Shown here: positions 43,269 to 53,618 of the stretch, piece after piece
Position numbering within the stretch: the first letter of the stretch is position 1
Layout of the letters: each line of letters starts with the position of its first letter
Source of the DNA: Variovorax boronicumulans
GTDB lineage: Bacteria > Pseudomonadota > Gammaproteobacteria > Burkholderiales > Burkholderiaceae_C
Reading direction: 5' to 3'
NCBI RefSeq assembly: GCF_030812215.1
Contig: NZ_JAUSSG010000004.1
Span: 186,001-250,000 of the forward strand
DNA length: 64,000 nt
Made by a program: the position numbers and the translations under genes
The notes under the pieces: model-generated
Database searches by the model: none
The model's input: only the letters and a program-made list of their open reading frames with translations
What the model was told of the DNA's origin: nothing

Positions 43269-45130
43269 GTTCACCCGCGCAAGCGCCGCACGAACGAAGC
43301 CCCGGCGGCGCCACCGGCTCCACCAGGCTCGGCCGCTTCATCGCCTGGCGCCTGAGCTTCTCGGAACTGCAGTTGCAGCAGCTCGAGCAGATGCTTCGCT
43401 CCACGCCATGGGCGTGGAGCCTGGCCGCCGTGGCGGGATTTCTTTGCTACATCGAATATGCGGACGGGGCGGACGGCCAGCGCGTGAAGGTGTGGTTCGT
43501 CGTCTATTGCGCCATCGTCGCCGTGCGCATGGGCATATGGCTCGCATGGCTGTGGCGGCCGGGGCTGCGCGCGAACCTGCCGGCCATGATGCTGCCCGTC
43601 ATCGGCGTCACCCAGCTCATGGCGTTCTCGTTGGGAGCGCTGAGCGTGCTGCTGCAGCACGACGGGCCGGCGCAGGCCGAGGCCATTCTTCACATCACCA
43701 TGGTCACGGTGTCCCTGGGCGGGGCGATCCGGATGGCCACCATAGGGCGGGCGTCTTACGTCTATGTGGCGCTCATCCTCGGCCCCCTGGTGCTGCGCGA
43801 CATATGGTTCGGCGGCAGCTACCAGATGGCCATGGCGTCGATCGTGTCGCTGATCGGCATCTACACGCTGCTGAGCGCCAGGCTGCTGTCGTCCGCACTG
43901 CACGAGATACAGGCGCAACGCCGGCGCAATGCCGAGTTAGCGATGGCGCTGAGCGCAGAAAACGAACGCACCCACACCGCCCGCCGAACCGCCGAAGAAG
44001 CGGTGGCCGCGCGCATGCGCTTCTTCGCCTCGGCCAACCACGACCTTCGCCAGCCGCTCAATGCGATGGCGCTGCTCGCGCAGACCGTGCACACCGTCAG
44101 CACCGAACGCCATGTGAAGGAGATGGCGGAGCAGCTCGTGGCCTGTGCCGACGGCATGACCGACGTGGTGGACGACCTGCTCGACATCACGCGCGCCGAT
44201 GCCGGATCGCTCAGCCCGCAGTGGTCGTCCTTTGCCATCGACGAACTGCTGGGCGACTGCTGCCGGCCGCACCAGGCGGTGGCCGTCGCGAAGGGACTGC
44301 GCCTCGAGATCGCCACCGGTCACGTGGCCGTGCGCAGCGACCGGGCCTTGCTGGCAAGGGTGGTCACCAACCTGCTGGCGAACGCCATCCGCTACACGCG
44401 CGAGGGACACGTGCGCATCGCGAGCCGCATCGACAACGGCCGGTTGCGCCTCGCCATCGAAGACACGGGCATCGGCATCTCCGCCGAGCATCTGCCGCAT
44501 GTGTTCGAAGAGTTTTACCAGGTCGACAACCCGGCGCGCGACCGGCGCCTGGGCTACGGCCTGGGGCTGGCCACCGTCAAGCGGCTGAGCGAACTGCTGG
44601 ACCTGCGGGTGACGGCGCACTCGGTGCCCGGGCAAGGCAGCGTGTTCGAACTGCAGCTCCCGCTGGCCGATGCCGCCGCGAGCGACCGGGGGCATGAGGC
44701 CGAGCACGCCCCCGCATCGACCACCACGGCATTGGCGATGCGCATCCTGGTCGTGGACGACGACCACAGCTCGCTGCAAGCGCTCGGCGGACTGCTCGCT
44801 TCCTGGGGGATGGATGTGCGCTCCGCGCGCGACCTGCAGAGCGCGCTGGGCGTTCTTCATCAAGCAGGGCCAACAGGCCCCGCAGGCTTCAGGCCGCAAG
44901 CGCTGGTGGTGGACTTGCGGCTGGGGCCGCAGGTCAGCGGCATCCAGGCGATCGAGGACATTCGCTCGGCGCTGGGCGATGCCGAACTGCCCGCACTGAT
45001 CGTCACCGGCGACGTGGGAGGCGACTATCTGGACGCGGCGCGCGCGGCGGGCCTGCCCGTCATCGTGAAGCCCGTGCGGCCTTCGCACCTTCGGGCGTTT
45101 TTGGGGCATGTGCAGGCGCTTGGGCGGTAG
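43265..45130 (+). CDS. Hybrid sensor histidine kinase with C-terminal receiver
   Basis: A 621-residue inner-membrane hybrid kinase. Residues about 45-205 hold six hydrophobic segments with short loops (MASE-like membrane sensor, no large periplasmic domain). The HisKA motif FFASANHDLRQPLNAMALL gives His259 as the phosphorylation site. The ATPase domain shows the N box (NLLANAIRYT), G1 (EDTGIGIS) and G2 (GYGLGLATVKRL). The C-terminal receiver begins near 492 (RILVVDDDHSS) with phosphoacceptor Asp550. The HDLRQPLNA class is frequent in Burkholderiales. It probably signals through the response regulator encoded just upstream. Confidence 0.93.
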   Translation: MSSPAQAPHERSPGGATGSTRLGRFIAWRLSFSELQLQQLEQMLRSTPWAWSLAAVAGFLCYIEYADGADGQRVKVWFVVYCAIVAVRMGIWLAWLWRPGLRANLPAMMLPVIGVTQLMAFSLGALSVLLQHDGPAQAEAILHITMVTVSLGGAIRMATIGRASYVYVALILGPLVLRDIWFGGSYQMAMASIVSLIGIYTLLSARLLSSALHEIQAQRRRNAELAMALSAENERTHTARRTAEEAVAARMRFFASANHDLRQPLNAMALLAQTVHTVSTERHVKEMAEQLVACADGMTDVVDDLLDITRADAGSLSPQWSSFAIDELLGDCCRPHQAVAVAKGLRLEIATGHVAVRSDRALLARVVTNLLANAIRYTREGHVRIASRIDNGRLRLAIEDTGIGISAEHLPHVFEEFYQVDNPARDRRLGYGLGLATVKRLSELLDLRVTAHSVPGQGSVFELQLPLADAAASDRGHEAEHAPASTTTALAMRILVVDDDHSSLQALGGLLASWGMDVRSARDLQSALGVLHQAGPTGPAGFRPQALVVDLRLGPQVSGIQAIEDIRSALGDAELPALIVTGDVGGDYLDAARAAGLPVIVKPVRPSHLRAFLGHVQALGR

Positions 45131-45149
45131 GGTCTCGGTGCCCTGCCCG

Positions 45150-45328
45150 GATGCGGGCGCGCGCCGCGATCTCGCGCGTGGCTTCGGGCGCATCGTTGAC
45201 GTAGCGGCGGACGATGTCTTCGCGGCTGCGCACCATGCCGACCTTGGCGAACGCGCCTTGCGCAGCCACGCTTCGTAAAGTTGCTCTTCGAGCAACGGGT
45301 CGTTGGCAGCGTGCAGGCGGTCGATTAC
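45150..45328 (-). pseudogene. Decayed fragment of a TPR-like paralogue
   Basis: This stretch matches two separate parts of the gene at 31933-34686: 45152-45257 corresponds to about 34166-34273 and 45258-45328 to about 34560-34631. The intervening 285 bases are missing. No intact frame remains. It shows an ancestral duplication of the large TPR-like gene followed by deletion. Confidence 0.8.
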
Positions 45329-45396
45329 CAGGTAGGACCCGAACGTCACTTCTGACCCGCTGGACGGTGGCGCGCAGCCAGCTTGAGCGGATGAAA

Positions 45397-45476
45397 ATCT
45401 TGCGCACTATCAAATACGCGGGCACCGCGAAAGGGAGGAACCGAAGATGGCTTACTTGAAAGAACTCAAGGTCACG
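45397..45476. repeat. Left copy of an 80-bp imperfect direct repeat
   Basis: This segment and 46669-46748 align over their whole length without gaps, with about a dozen differences by eye. Each contains the same upstream region, ribosome binding site and the first ten codons (MAYLKELKVT) of a RadC-like gene. The pair brackets the PDDEXK nuclease gene. Confidence 0.85.
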
Positions 45477-45542
45477 CTCGCCGAAATCTTGGCCGCCGGA
45501 AATGAAGTCCTTGGCCCGCAAGTGGCTTGTACCAGGGCATGA
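45447..45542 (+). pseudogene. Truncated RadC-like gene start
   Basis: A 31-codon frame beginning MAYLKELKVT, identical over its first ten residues to the intact RadC-like protein at 46719. It then diverges and stops, and its stop codon overlaps the nuclease start as ATGA (45539-45542). It may now only serve as a translated leader coupling the nuclease to the duplicated promoter. Confidence 0.65.
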
Positions 45543-46606
45543 GCAAGACCATCAAACCAACGCACCGTGCCGTAGCAACGAGCGCCGAGGCGGCCTTCGG
45601 CGAGGTCGTTAAGCTGATCAAGGGTGCGCGGCAGCGGATTGCCAGGGTAGCGAATGCCGAAGTGATCGAGCTGTACTGGCACATCGGCCAATACCTTCAT
45701 CAGCGTATCGAGGCCGATGGCTGGGCCAAGGGAACCGTCGAGCAACTGGCGGCCCACATCGCCCAGCGTGAGCCGGGCCGACGCGGCTTCTCGGCTCAAA
45801 ACCTGTGGCGCATGCGGCAGTTTTTTCAGGCATACCCGCAGAGCTCAAAACTCTCAACATTGTTGAGAGAAATTCCTTGGTCCTCGCATCTGCACATCCT
45901 CAGCCGCACCAAACGCGAGGAGGAGCGAGAGTTCTACTTGCACATGACAGTGCGACAGGGATGGCAAGTGCGCGAAGTGGCGCGGCAGATCGACGGCGGC
46001 CTGTTCGAGCGGGCCGTGCTGCACCCGCCCAAAGCCTCAACAGCGTTGAAAGAAATGCAGCCGCAGGCGGTACAGCACTTCAAGGACGCCTACCTGCTGG
46101 ACTTTCTGGCCTTGCCCGACCCGCATTCCGAGGCCGAATTGCACCGCAGCCTGCTGATGAACCTGGGCCGTTTCCTTACCGAGCTGGGGCGCGACTTCTG
46201 CTACATCGGCAGCGAGTACCCGGTGCAGGTCGGTGGCCAGGACTTTGCGCTAGACCTGCTGTTCTTCCACCGTGGCCTGAACTGCTTGGTGGCCATCGAG
46301 CTGAAGGTCACCGCCTTCGAGCTCGAACATCTGGGCAAGCTGAACTTCTACCTGGAAGCGCTGGACCGCGATGTGAAGAAGCCGCACGAGAACCCGGCCA
46401 TCGGCCTGCTGCTGTGTGCCAGCAAAGATAGCGAGGTGGTGAAGTACGCGTTGAGCCGCACCCTCTCGCCCGCGCTGGTGGCGCAGTACCAGACGCAATT
46501 GCCCGACAGGCACATGTTGGCGGCCAAGCTGCATGAGTTTTATGCACTGAGTGCGCCGGAGATCGTGACGCCCAAAGCGCGTAAGAGGAAGGCGCGCAAG
46601 GGGTGA
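45539..46606 (+). CDS. YhcG/DUF1016-type PDDEXK nuclease
   Basis: A 355-residue protein of the YhcG (DUF1016) family. The N-terminal domain (about 10-180) has YWHIGQYLHQRIE, GFSAQNLWRMRQFFQAYP and the SHLHILSRTKREEEREFYL segment. The C-terminal PDDEXK nuclease (about 200-340) has GRDFCYIGSEYPVQVGGQDF, then LDLLFFHRGLNCLVAIELK, where the Asp and Glu-x-Lys fit the catalytic core. A basic tail ends the protein. Members are linked to recombination or defence islands; DNA cleavage is likely but not shown. The 80-bp repeats on both sides mark it as a recent arrival. Confidence 0.88.
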   Translation: MSKTIKPTHRAVATSAEAAFGEVVKLIKGARQRIARVANAEVIELYWHIGQYLHQRIEADGWAKGTVEQLAAHIAQREPGRRGFSAQNLWRMRQFFQAYPQSSKLSTLLREIPWSSHLHILSRTKREEEREFYLHMTVRQGWQVREVARQIDGGLFERAVLHPPKASTALKEMQPQAVQHFKDAYLLDFLALPDPHSEAELHRSLLMNLGRFLTELGRDFCYIGSEYPVQVGGQDFALDLLFFHRGLNCLVAIELKVTAFELEHLGKLNFYLEALDRDVKKPHENPAIGLLLCASKDSEVVKYALSRTLSPALVAQYQTQLPDRHMLAAKLHEFYALSAPEIVTPKARKRKARKG

Positions 46607-46668
46607 TCGGAAAACTCGAAGCCGTACGCCAGAACCTGACGCGCTTCGCTCCGAGTTGCGTGCATCAC

Positions 46669-46748
46669 AATCTTCCGCACTATCAATATGCGGACACCGC
46701 TCGCCGGAGGAACTGAAGATGGCTTACCTGAAAGAACTCAAGGTCACG
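46669..46748. repeat. Right copy of the 80-bp direct repeat
   Basis: Partner of 45397-45476. This copy leads into the intact RadC-like gene. Confidence 0.85.
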
Positions 46749-47156
46749 TTCACGCGCAAGCGGGTGGACGACGACCTTCTGAACAAACCCGTGGAGAGCC
46801 CCGGACAGGTGTTCGCGCTGTTCAAGGACATGCAGGACGAGACCAAGGAGAAGGTCGTCGTGCTGCATTTGAATCCGCAGTTGGAGATTCTTTCTTATGA
46901 GGTGGCGGCGATTGGGTCGGCTACTGCGACGCTGATGGAGCCGGTGGAGATTTATCGGAACGCGATGCTTGCAAGGGCGAGTTCATTGATCGTGGTGCAC
47001 AACCATCCTTCAGGGCACTGCAAGCCTTCGGAGGCGGATATCAGCATTGCGTTGAAGCTGCATGAACTCGGGGAGATTCATGGGATGCCGCTGCAAGATT
47101 TCATCATCATCGGTGATGGCAAGTACGGTAGCTTTCGTGAACAGGGGCGACTCTAA
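46719..47156 (+). CDS. RadC-like JAB/MPN domain protein
   Basis: A 145-residue RadC-type protein without the N-terminal helix-hairpin-helix part of full RadC. The JAMM-type metal motif is intact: VHNHPSGHCKPSEADI with an upstream glutamate, and VEIYRNAMLARASSLI before it. Such short RadC proteins are typical of mobile elements, anti-restriction or defence islands. The start at 46719 has GGAGGAACTG upstream. It follows the nuclease gene by about 112 bases. Confidence 0.88.
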   Translation: MAYLKELKVTFTRKRVDDDLLNKPVESPGQVFALFKDMQDETKEKVVVLHLNPQLEILSYEVAAIGSATATLMEPVEIYRNAMLARASSLIVVHNHPSGHCKPSEADISIALKLHELGEIHGMPLQDFIIIGDGKYGSFREQGRL

Positions 47157-47286
47157 TATCCGAAAATGCTTCTTCAATAAGAATCTCTCCCCAATCTCTC
47201 CAATGGGCATATCGTGATTCGCGACCATTCGCGGCACTCAAAAGTAGTCACTCTTATTTTTATCAACGAATTGAAAGGCATGGAGC

Positions 47287-48363
47287 ATGTTGACGCGCGA
47301 TGTGAGAATGGCGGCCGAAAAATTCGATGCATTTATTGAAGCAGATAATCCTTTTCTAAAGGCCATTGAGCAGCTTGCAAATTGGGCAAACGGAGCTGAA
47401 GAAATTGTGGCGAAAATTGCCACCGCGCCAGGGGCAAATGAAATTAACTCTGCCGCATCAACCTTGCATACGTACGTGGGACGTACTCCAAAGGTAACTC
47501 GTGAAATTGATGTTGAAGGCTTCTTTTCCAGCTCCTCTCAATTACACGAGCTTCTTAGCACACTTTTTCCTTCGACAGAACCCAATAGGGCAGTCGACGA
47601 ACTGGTCAATGAATTAGCTGCTTTGCGACGTCTTTTCAGCGTCTATATCGCTCATCAATCTAGTGCGAGCGCATTGCCTCTTCTGAGAGCTGCAACCTCA
47701 TTCAACGCGGAGCTTAAAAATTTCCAGAAAGGGCTCAGTAGCCTCGCAATACAGTTGGCGCCCGATGTTGAGCGCTCCGAGGACGAGGATGAATTGTGCT
47801 TGGCTTTTTATTCAACGCAAACACTTCACTCTTTCGGGGAAAAAATTAAGGCGCTTGAAGATCTCTACGAACTTCTAGCGAAAATTTTTCGCATAGACAT
47901 TGAATTTTATCCATTACGAATCGCCAAGATCGAATCTGGCTCCATGTGGATTGAATTGATTGGCCATGCAGCGATAGCGGGCGCAATAGGGAAAATTTTG
48001 CTGGAGGCGGCAAAATTCGGCCATCGAAACTACACCCGCGAAGGACTAATTGCTGGCACAAAAGCATCTTCCGAGCAGATCGATGCCATTGTTGCGACGA
48101 TTCAGAAACTAGAAGCCGTAGACGTCGATGCAACCGAAATGAAGGAAGGTTTGCGAGATGCTGCAACCAATATTGCGTTGAAGCTCAATTCCCTTATGGA
48201 GCACGAATCCAGTTTCGTTGTGGGAACGCGCGAGGTCCATATGGATATACCAAACCTCTCCGGCTGGCGGAGATTTCAACTGCAGCGCCCGCAATTAAGG
48301 ATTTCATCAAGCCATAAGGATAGCGAAAATCCTTTGCTGCCAGGACCACCCAAAGAGAATTAG
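47287..48363 (+). CDS. Low-GC orphan protein of unknown function
   Basis: A 358-residue protein I do not recognise. It is mostly helical with acidic patches (VERSEDEDELCLAFYSTQTL) and one weakly hydrophobic segment near 235-250 (GHAAIAGAIGKILLEAA). Codon use is markedly AT-rich compared with all neighbours (many TTT, AAA and ATT codons), and no strong ribosome binding site is visible. Together with the adjacent nuclease and RadC-like gene, this points to horizontal acquisition. A defence or anti-phage role is plausible but unproven. Confidence 0.65.
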   Translation: MLTRDVRMAAEKFDAFIEADNPFLKAIEQLANWANGAEEIVAKIATAPGANEINSAASTLHTYVGRTPKVTREIDVEGFFSSSSQLHELLSTLFPSTEPNRAVDELVNELAALRRLFSVYIAHQSSASALPLLRAATSFNAELKNFQKGLSSLAIQLAPDVERSEDEDELCLAFYSTQTLHSFGEKIKALEDLYELLAKIFRIDIEFYPLRIAKIESGSMWIELIGHAAIAGAIGKILLEAAKFGHRNYTREGLIAGTKASSEQIDAIVATIQKLEAVDVDATEMKEGLRDAATNIALKLNSLMEHESSFVVGTREVHMDIPNLSGWRRFQLQRPQLRISSSHKDSENPLLPGPPKEN

Positions 48364-48915
48364 CCCTATCGCTTTTTCTAGGCGGCTTCATCATCAAGAA
48401 AATGGGCCGTTCAAGACAAAGAAATATTTTTCTTTTGATCAACCCAAAATCGCCTCAATCCTTCGCCGTGAATTGATTTAATTCTGGATAGATTGCCTGA
48501 AGTCATTTTCGACGCTTTTGAACAACCCAAACACATGGATCCAGCATCATCTTCCAGATGTCACGCTCGATCCTGTGGCTCCGCAGCAGACAAGCCGTTG
48601 GCACGGAGATCACGTTCCGGCCGATCCCTCCGAAACGGGCCGCTTCGAAACCCATCGCATAGCGACAGTTCGGAGCAAGAGATCTCCGAGACATCCGCCT
48701 CGGCGTTGCCCCGAGCGCCCACCAACGGCCAGCACGCCGCCATTGGCGATCTTTGCCGCCTGAACGAGATTGGCCAGCGATGCCGATCGGCATCGACGTC
48801 GTTTTTCTGCCATTGATCGCCGACGCTCCGGCTGTGTCTACGAAGCTCAGTCCGCACGAGTACCCGTGTTACTCCGCCCGCGCGAGCGACGCCACGGGCG
48901 AGACTTGAGCATCAA
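48364..48915. other. Intergenic region with possible gene debris
   Basis: The first 130 bases are AT-rich, like the preceding gene; GC then rises again near 48520, so an island boundary may lie here. Leftward frames between about 48560 and 48860 carry fragments such as AAKIANGGVLAVGGR, which look a little like aldehyde dehydrogenase, in more than one frame. I regard this as decayed sequence without a supportable identity. Confidence 0.4.
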
Positions 48916-49917
48916 TCAATCCAGCGAAACATTCGCCTTCCGAATCACATCCCCAAACCGCTGCGTCTCGCTCGCCACAAACTGATCAAACTGCGCCCGA
49001 GTCGTCGGAAACGGCTCGTACCCGAAGCTCTTGAACTTCTCCAGCACATCGGGTTCCGCCAGACCCTTCTCGATGTCGCGCTTGATCTTCTCGGTCACCG
49101 ACGCGGGCAAGCCCTTCGGCACGGCAATCGCGTTCCAACCGATCACCTCGAAGCCCTTGGGGCCGCCCGATTCGGCGACGGTCGGCACGTCGGGGAAGGC
49201 GGCGTTGCGCTGGGGCGCGGCCACGGCCAGAAAGCGCAGCTTGTTGGCGCGCTGCAGCGGGCCGGCGGTGGCGCTGCTGCCCAGCGCAAAGGCCAGCTCG
49301 CCGGTCGCGACCGACGTGTAGAGCTGCGTGGTTTCCTTGTAGATGATGTGTTCCATCTGCGTGCCGGTGGCCGACTCGAAGAGCTCCGAGCCCAGGTGCA
49401 CCGGGTTGCCGACCGACCATGAGCCGTAGTCGAGCTTGCCGGGGTTGGCCTTGGCGTCGGCAATCAGGTCGCCCACGGTCTTGTACTTGCTGTTGGTGGC
49501 AACGGTGAAGAAGAAGTACGTCTTGAAGAGGGGCAGCAGCGTGTCGAAGTCCTTGGCGCTGTCGTAGGGCAGCTTCTTGAAGAGCGCCGGGTACGCGGCC
49601 AGGTGCACGTTGTCCAGAACGATGATGTCGTGGCCGTCTTTGGCGCCGCGCTTGAAGGCATCGATGGCGATGAAGCCGTTGCCGCCCGGGCGGTTCTCGA
49701 CCACGACCGGCTGGCCCCACGCACGCGAGAGCTTGTCGGCCACGAGACGGGCAACGCCGTCGGGGCCGCCGCCGACCGGGAACGGCGTGATGATGCGCAC
49801 GGGCTTGGTCGGGAAGGCCGCCTGTGCCGATGCGGTGGCGGGCGCCAGCGCTGCGGTGGCGAGCGCGAGTGCTGCCGCCACGCCGATGGCGCGACGCGTT
49901 GTATTCGTGTTCTTCAT
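48916..49917 (-). CDS. TctC/Bug-type solute receptor 2
   Basis: A 333-residue periplasmic receptor. The signal peptide ends near residue 32 (PATASAQA), and the mature protein opens AFPTKPVRIITPFPVGGGPDGVARL. The ligand-loop regions VVENRPGGNGFIAID and YGSWSVGNPVHLGSELFE fit Bug proteins. The start MKNTNTTRRA at 49917 gives a proper signal peptide. It is the last gene behind pcaIJ-pcaF and another receptor. A fragment of an identical-type gene lies at 40132-40214. Ligand probably an aromatic or dicarboxylic acid. Confidence 0.9.
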   Translation of the reverse strand: MKNTNTTRRAIGVAAALALATAALAPATASAQAAFPTKPVRIITPFPVGGGPDGVARLVADKLSRAWGQPVVVENRPGGNGFIAIDAFKRGAKDGHDIIVLDNVHLAAYPALFKKLPYDSAKDFDTLLPLFKTYFFFTVATNSKYKTVGDLIADAKANPGKLDYGSWSVGNPVHLGSELFESATGTQMEHIIYKETTQLYTSVATGELAFALGSSATAGPLQRANKLRFLAVAAPQRNAAFPDVPTVAESGGPKGFEVIGWNAIAVPKGLPASVTEKIKRDIEKGLAEPDVLEKFKSFGYEPFPTTRAQFDQFVASETQRFGDVIRKANVSLD

Positions 49918-50006
49918 CTCTCTGATCCTCTTCTTTCGGTTCTCTTGGTTTGAAACTTGTTCTCTGCCCGTGCGATGCGGGCTGCGCGGCGACTGCGTGA
50001 TTGCTG

Positions 50007-50980
50007 CTACTGCGCCGTCGCGCCCGAGCTCTTGACGATCGCGGCCCACTTCTCGCTCTCCCGCGAGATGAGCGCCGCGTACTCGGCGGGCCCGCCGAGC
50101 AAGGGCACGGCGCCTTCCACGTCGAGGCGCGACTGGAATTCCTTCTCCCCCGCCACCTTGAGCATCTGCGCCGAAAGCTCCTTGACGAGCGCATCGGGCG
50201 TGCCGCGCGGCGCGAGGAGGCCATAGGTGAGGGTGCTTTCGAAACCCGCGAGTTCGCGCAGGCCCGACTCGGCCACGGTGGGCACGTCGGGCAGCGACGG
50301 CAGGCGCTTGTCGCCGGTGACGGCAATGGCGCGCAGCCGTCCGCCTTTGACGAGCGCGAGCGCGGGCGGGATGACGCTGAACATCATCTGCACCTGCCCG
50401 CCCGTGAGGTCGGTGAGCGCGGGGTTGGTGCCTTTGTAGGGAATGTGATTGAGCCTGGTGCCGGTGCGCTGCGCGAAGAGTTCGCCGGTCAGGTGGCCGC
50501 CGGTGCCGCTGCCGCTCGATGCGTAGTCGAGCATGCCGGGCCGCGCCCTGGCTTCAGCGACGAGGTCGGCCACGCTGCGCACCTTCGATGCGGCGGGCAC
50601 CACGAGCACGAGCGCGGACGAAGCGAACATCGCGACGGGCACGAGGTCTTTGCGCGCGTCGAACCTCAGGCCCTTGTAGAGCGCGGGGTTGATCGACACG
50701 GTGCCGGTGTGGCCGAGCAGGAGCGTGCTGCCGTCGGGCGTGCTGCGCACGACCTGCTCGGTGCCGAGGTTGCCGCCCGCACCAGGCTTGTTGTCGACGA
50801 TGACGCCGGACTTGCGCAGCTCGCCGAGGCCCTTGGCCATCTGGCGCGCGAACACGTCGTTGCCGCCGCCGGCCGCGAAGGGCACGACGATGCGGATGGG
50901 CCTGGCATCGGCCTGCGCATGCGCGGGAAGCCCCGCCGCCGCGAGCAGGCCCAGCAGCAGCTCGCGTCGCGCGAGCGTCA

Positions 50981-50981
<1 letters not shown>
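50007..50981 (-). CDS. TctC/Bug-type solute receptor 3 (pca operon)
   Basis: A 324-residue periplasmic receptor with a signal peptide ending near AHAQA (about residue 20-22) and the mature start ARPIRIVVPFAAGGGNDVFARQ. Family segments VIVDNKPGAGGNLGTE and YASSGSGTGGHLTGELF are intact. Its ATG shares a base with the pcaF stop codon (TGATG), so it is translated with the beta-ketoadipate genes. That suggests a ligand related to a protocatechuate or 3-oxoadipate route, for example an aromatic acid or dicarboxylate. Confidence 0.9.
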
Positions 50982-52186
<1,205 letters not shown>

Positions 52187-52220
52187 GTGCTGTGTCTCTT
52201 TGATTGATTGAATGAGCGGA

Positions 52221-52868
52221 TCAGGCTGCGATCGGCAGGCCGACGAGCTTCTCGAGTTCTTCGCGGGTGAGCCCTTCGACGAGGTCTACGAGCTTCAAGC
52301 CCTGCGGCGTGCATTCGAGCGTGGCGAGGTCGGAGTACACGCGCTTGACGCAGCCGATGCCGGTCAGCGGATAGGTGCATTCCTGCACCAGCTTGCTCGT
52401 GCCCTGCTTGGTGAGCAGGTCCATCATCACCCAGGTCTGCTTGGCGCCGATGGCCAAATCCATCGCGCCGCCAACGGCGGGAATGGCGTCTTTCTCGCCG
52501 GTGTGCCAATTGGCGAGGTCGCCGGTGGCCGAGACCTGGAATGCGCCGAGCACGCAGATGTCGAGGTGGCCGCCGCGCATCATCGCGAAGCTGTCGGCGT
52601 GGTGAAAGAACGAGCCGCCCGGCAGCAGCGTGACGGGCTGCTTGCCGGCGTTGATGAGGTCATAGTCTTCCTCGCCGGCCTCGGGCGCGGGGCCCATGCC
52701 GAGGATGCCGTTCTCGCTTTGCAGGATGACCTCGCGGCCCTGCGGCAAGTGGTTCGCCACGAGCGTGGGCTGGCCGATGCCGAGGTTGACGACGGCGCCG
52801 TCGAAGATGTCCTGCGCGACGCGGGCGGCGAGTTGGTCCTTGGTGCGACGTGTGTAGGTCATGGTCAT
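52221..52868 (-). CDS. pcaJ: 3-oxoadipate CoA-transferase subunit B
   Basis: A 215-residue beta subunit of a class I CoA transferase. The catalytic glutamate is in LQSENGILGMG (about residue 52), and GGSFFHHADSFAMMRGGHLDICVLGAFQV is characteristic. With PcaI it moves CoA from succinyl-CoA to 3-oxoadipate. The ATG at 52868 overlaps the pcaI stop codon as ATGA, showing coupled synthesis of the two subunits in equal amounts. An internal ATG two codons later is also possible. 3-oxoacid CoA-transferase (ScoB) is the alternative, but context favours PcaJ. Confidence 0.93.
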   Translation of the reverse strand: MTMTYTRRTKDQLAARVAQDIFDGAVVNLGIGQPTLVANHLPQGREVILQSENGILGMGPAPEAGEEDYDLINAGKQPVTLLPGGSFFHHADSFAMMRGGHLDICVLGAFQVSATGDLANWHTGEKDAIPAVGGAMDLAIGAKQTWVMMDLLTKQGTSKLVQECTYPLTGIGCVKRVYSDLATLECTPQGLKLVDLVEGLTREELEKLVGLPIAA

Positions 52869-53566
52869 GCTGCCTTCTTGAAACCGCCGGCTTGCGTGGC
52901 GACACGTTCGATGCGCACCACCTGGTGCACGAAGATGCCCGGGGTCACGACGGTCTCGGGGTCGAGGGTGCCGAGCTCGGCAATGTCGTGCACGGTGGCG
53001 ATGGTCTTCTTCGCGGCCATGGCCATCACCGGGCCGAAGTTGCGCGCGGCCTTGCGGTAGACCAGGTTGCCCCAGCGGTCGCCGCGCTCGGCCTTGATGA
53101 GCGCCACGTCGCCGTGGATGGGGTACTCGAGCACGTACTGCTTGCCGTTGATCTCGCGGGTTTCGCGGTTGCCCGCGAGCTGCGTGCCGTAGCCGGTGGG
53201 GCAGAAGAAGGCGCCGATGCCCGCGCCCGCGGCGCGGATGCGTTCGGCGAGGTTGCCCTGGGGCACGAGTTCGAGTTCGATCTTGCCGCTGCGGTAGAGC
53301 CCGTCGAACACCTGGCTGTCGGCCTGGCGCGGGAAGCTGCAGATGATCTTGCGCACGCGGCCGGCCTTGAGCAGCGCCGCGAGGCCGGTCTCGCCGTTGC
53401 CGGCGTTGTTGTTGACGACGGTGAGGTCCTTGGCGCCCTGCTCGACGAGGCCGTCGATGAGTTCGCCGGGAATGCCGGCGGTGCCGAAGCCGCCGATGAG
53501 AACCGTGGCGCCGTCGGGGATGCCCGCGAGGGCATCGGCGACCGAGCGCGCGATCTTGTTGATCAT
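52865..53566 (-). CDS. pcaI: 3-oxoadipate CoA-transferase subunit A
   Basis: A 233-residue alpha subunit of a class I CoA transferase. The CoA-binding loop is IGGFGTAGIPGELIDGL, followed by VNNNAGNGETGLAALL and FFCPTGYGTQLAGN. It is the first gene of the pcaIJ-pcaF-receptor operon and divergent from the IclR regulator. GGAGACAAGC precedes the ATG at 53566. The start region is close to the repeated TTGTTCGTATA elements where the regulator probably binds. Confidence 0.93.
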   Translation of the reverse strand: MINKIARSVADALAGIPDGATVLIGGFGTAGIPGELIDGLVEQGAKDLTVVNNNAGNGETGLAALLKAGRVRKIICSFPRQADSQVFDGLYRSGKIELELVPQGNLAERIRAAGAGIGAFFCPTGYGTQLAGNRETREINGKQYVLEYPIHGDVALIKAERGDRWGNLVYRKAARNFGPVMAMAAKKTIATVHDIAELGTLDPETVVTPGIFVHQVVRIERVATQAGGFKKAA

Positions 53567-53618
53567 GAAGCTTGTCTCCGGGTGAATCGAAAGGGGATCG
53601 AAAACGGGACGACTCAAA

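Noticed and set aside
48503..48857. Possible aldehyde dehydrogenase pseudogene
   Set aside because: Only a short stretch in one frame resembles the family, and continuation would need several frame changes; kept as unidentified debris.
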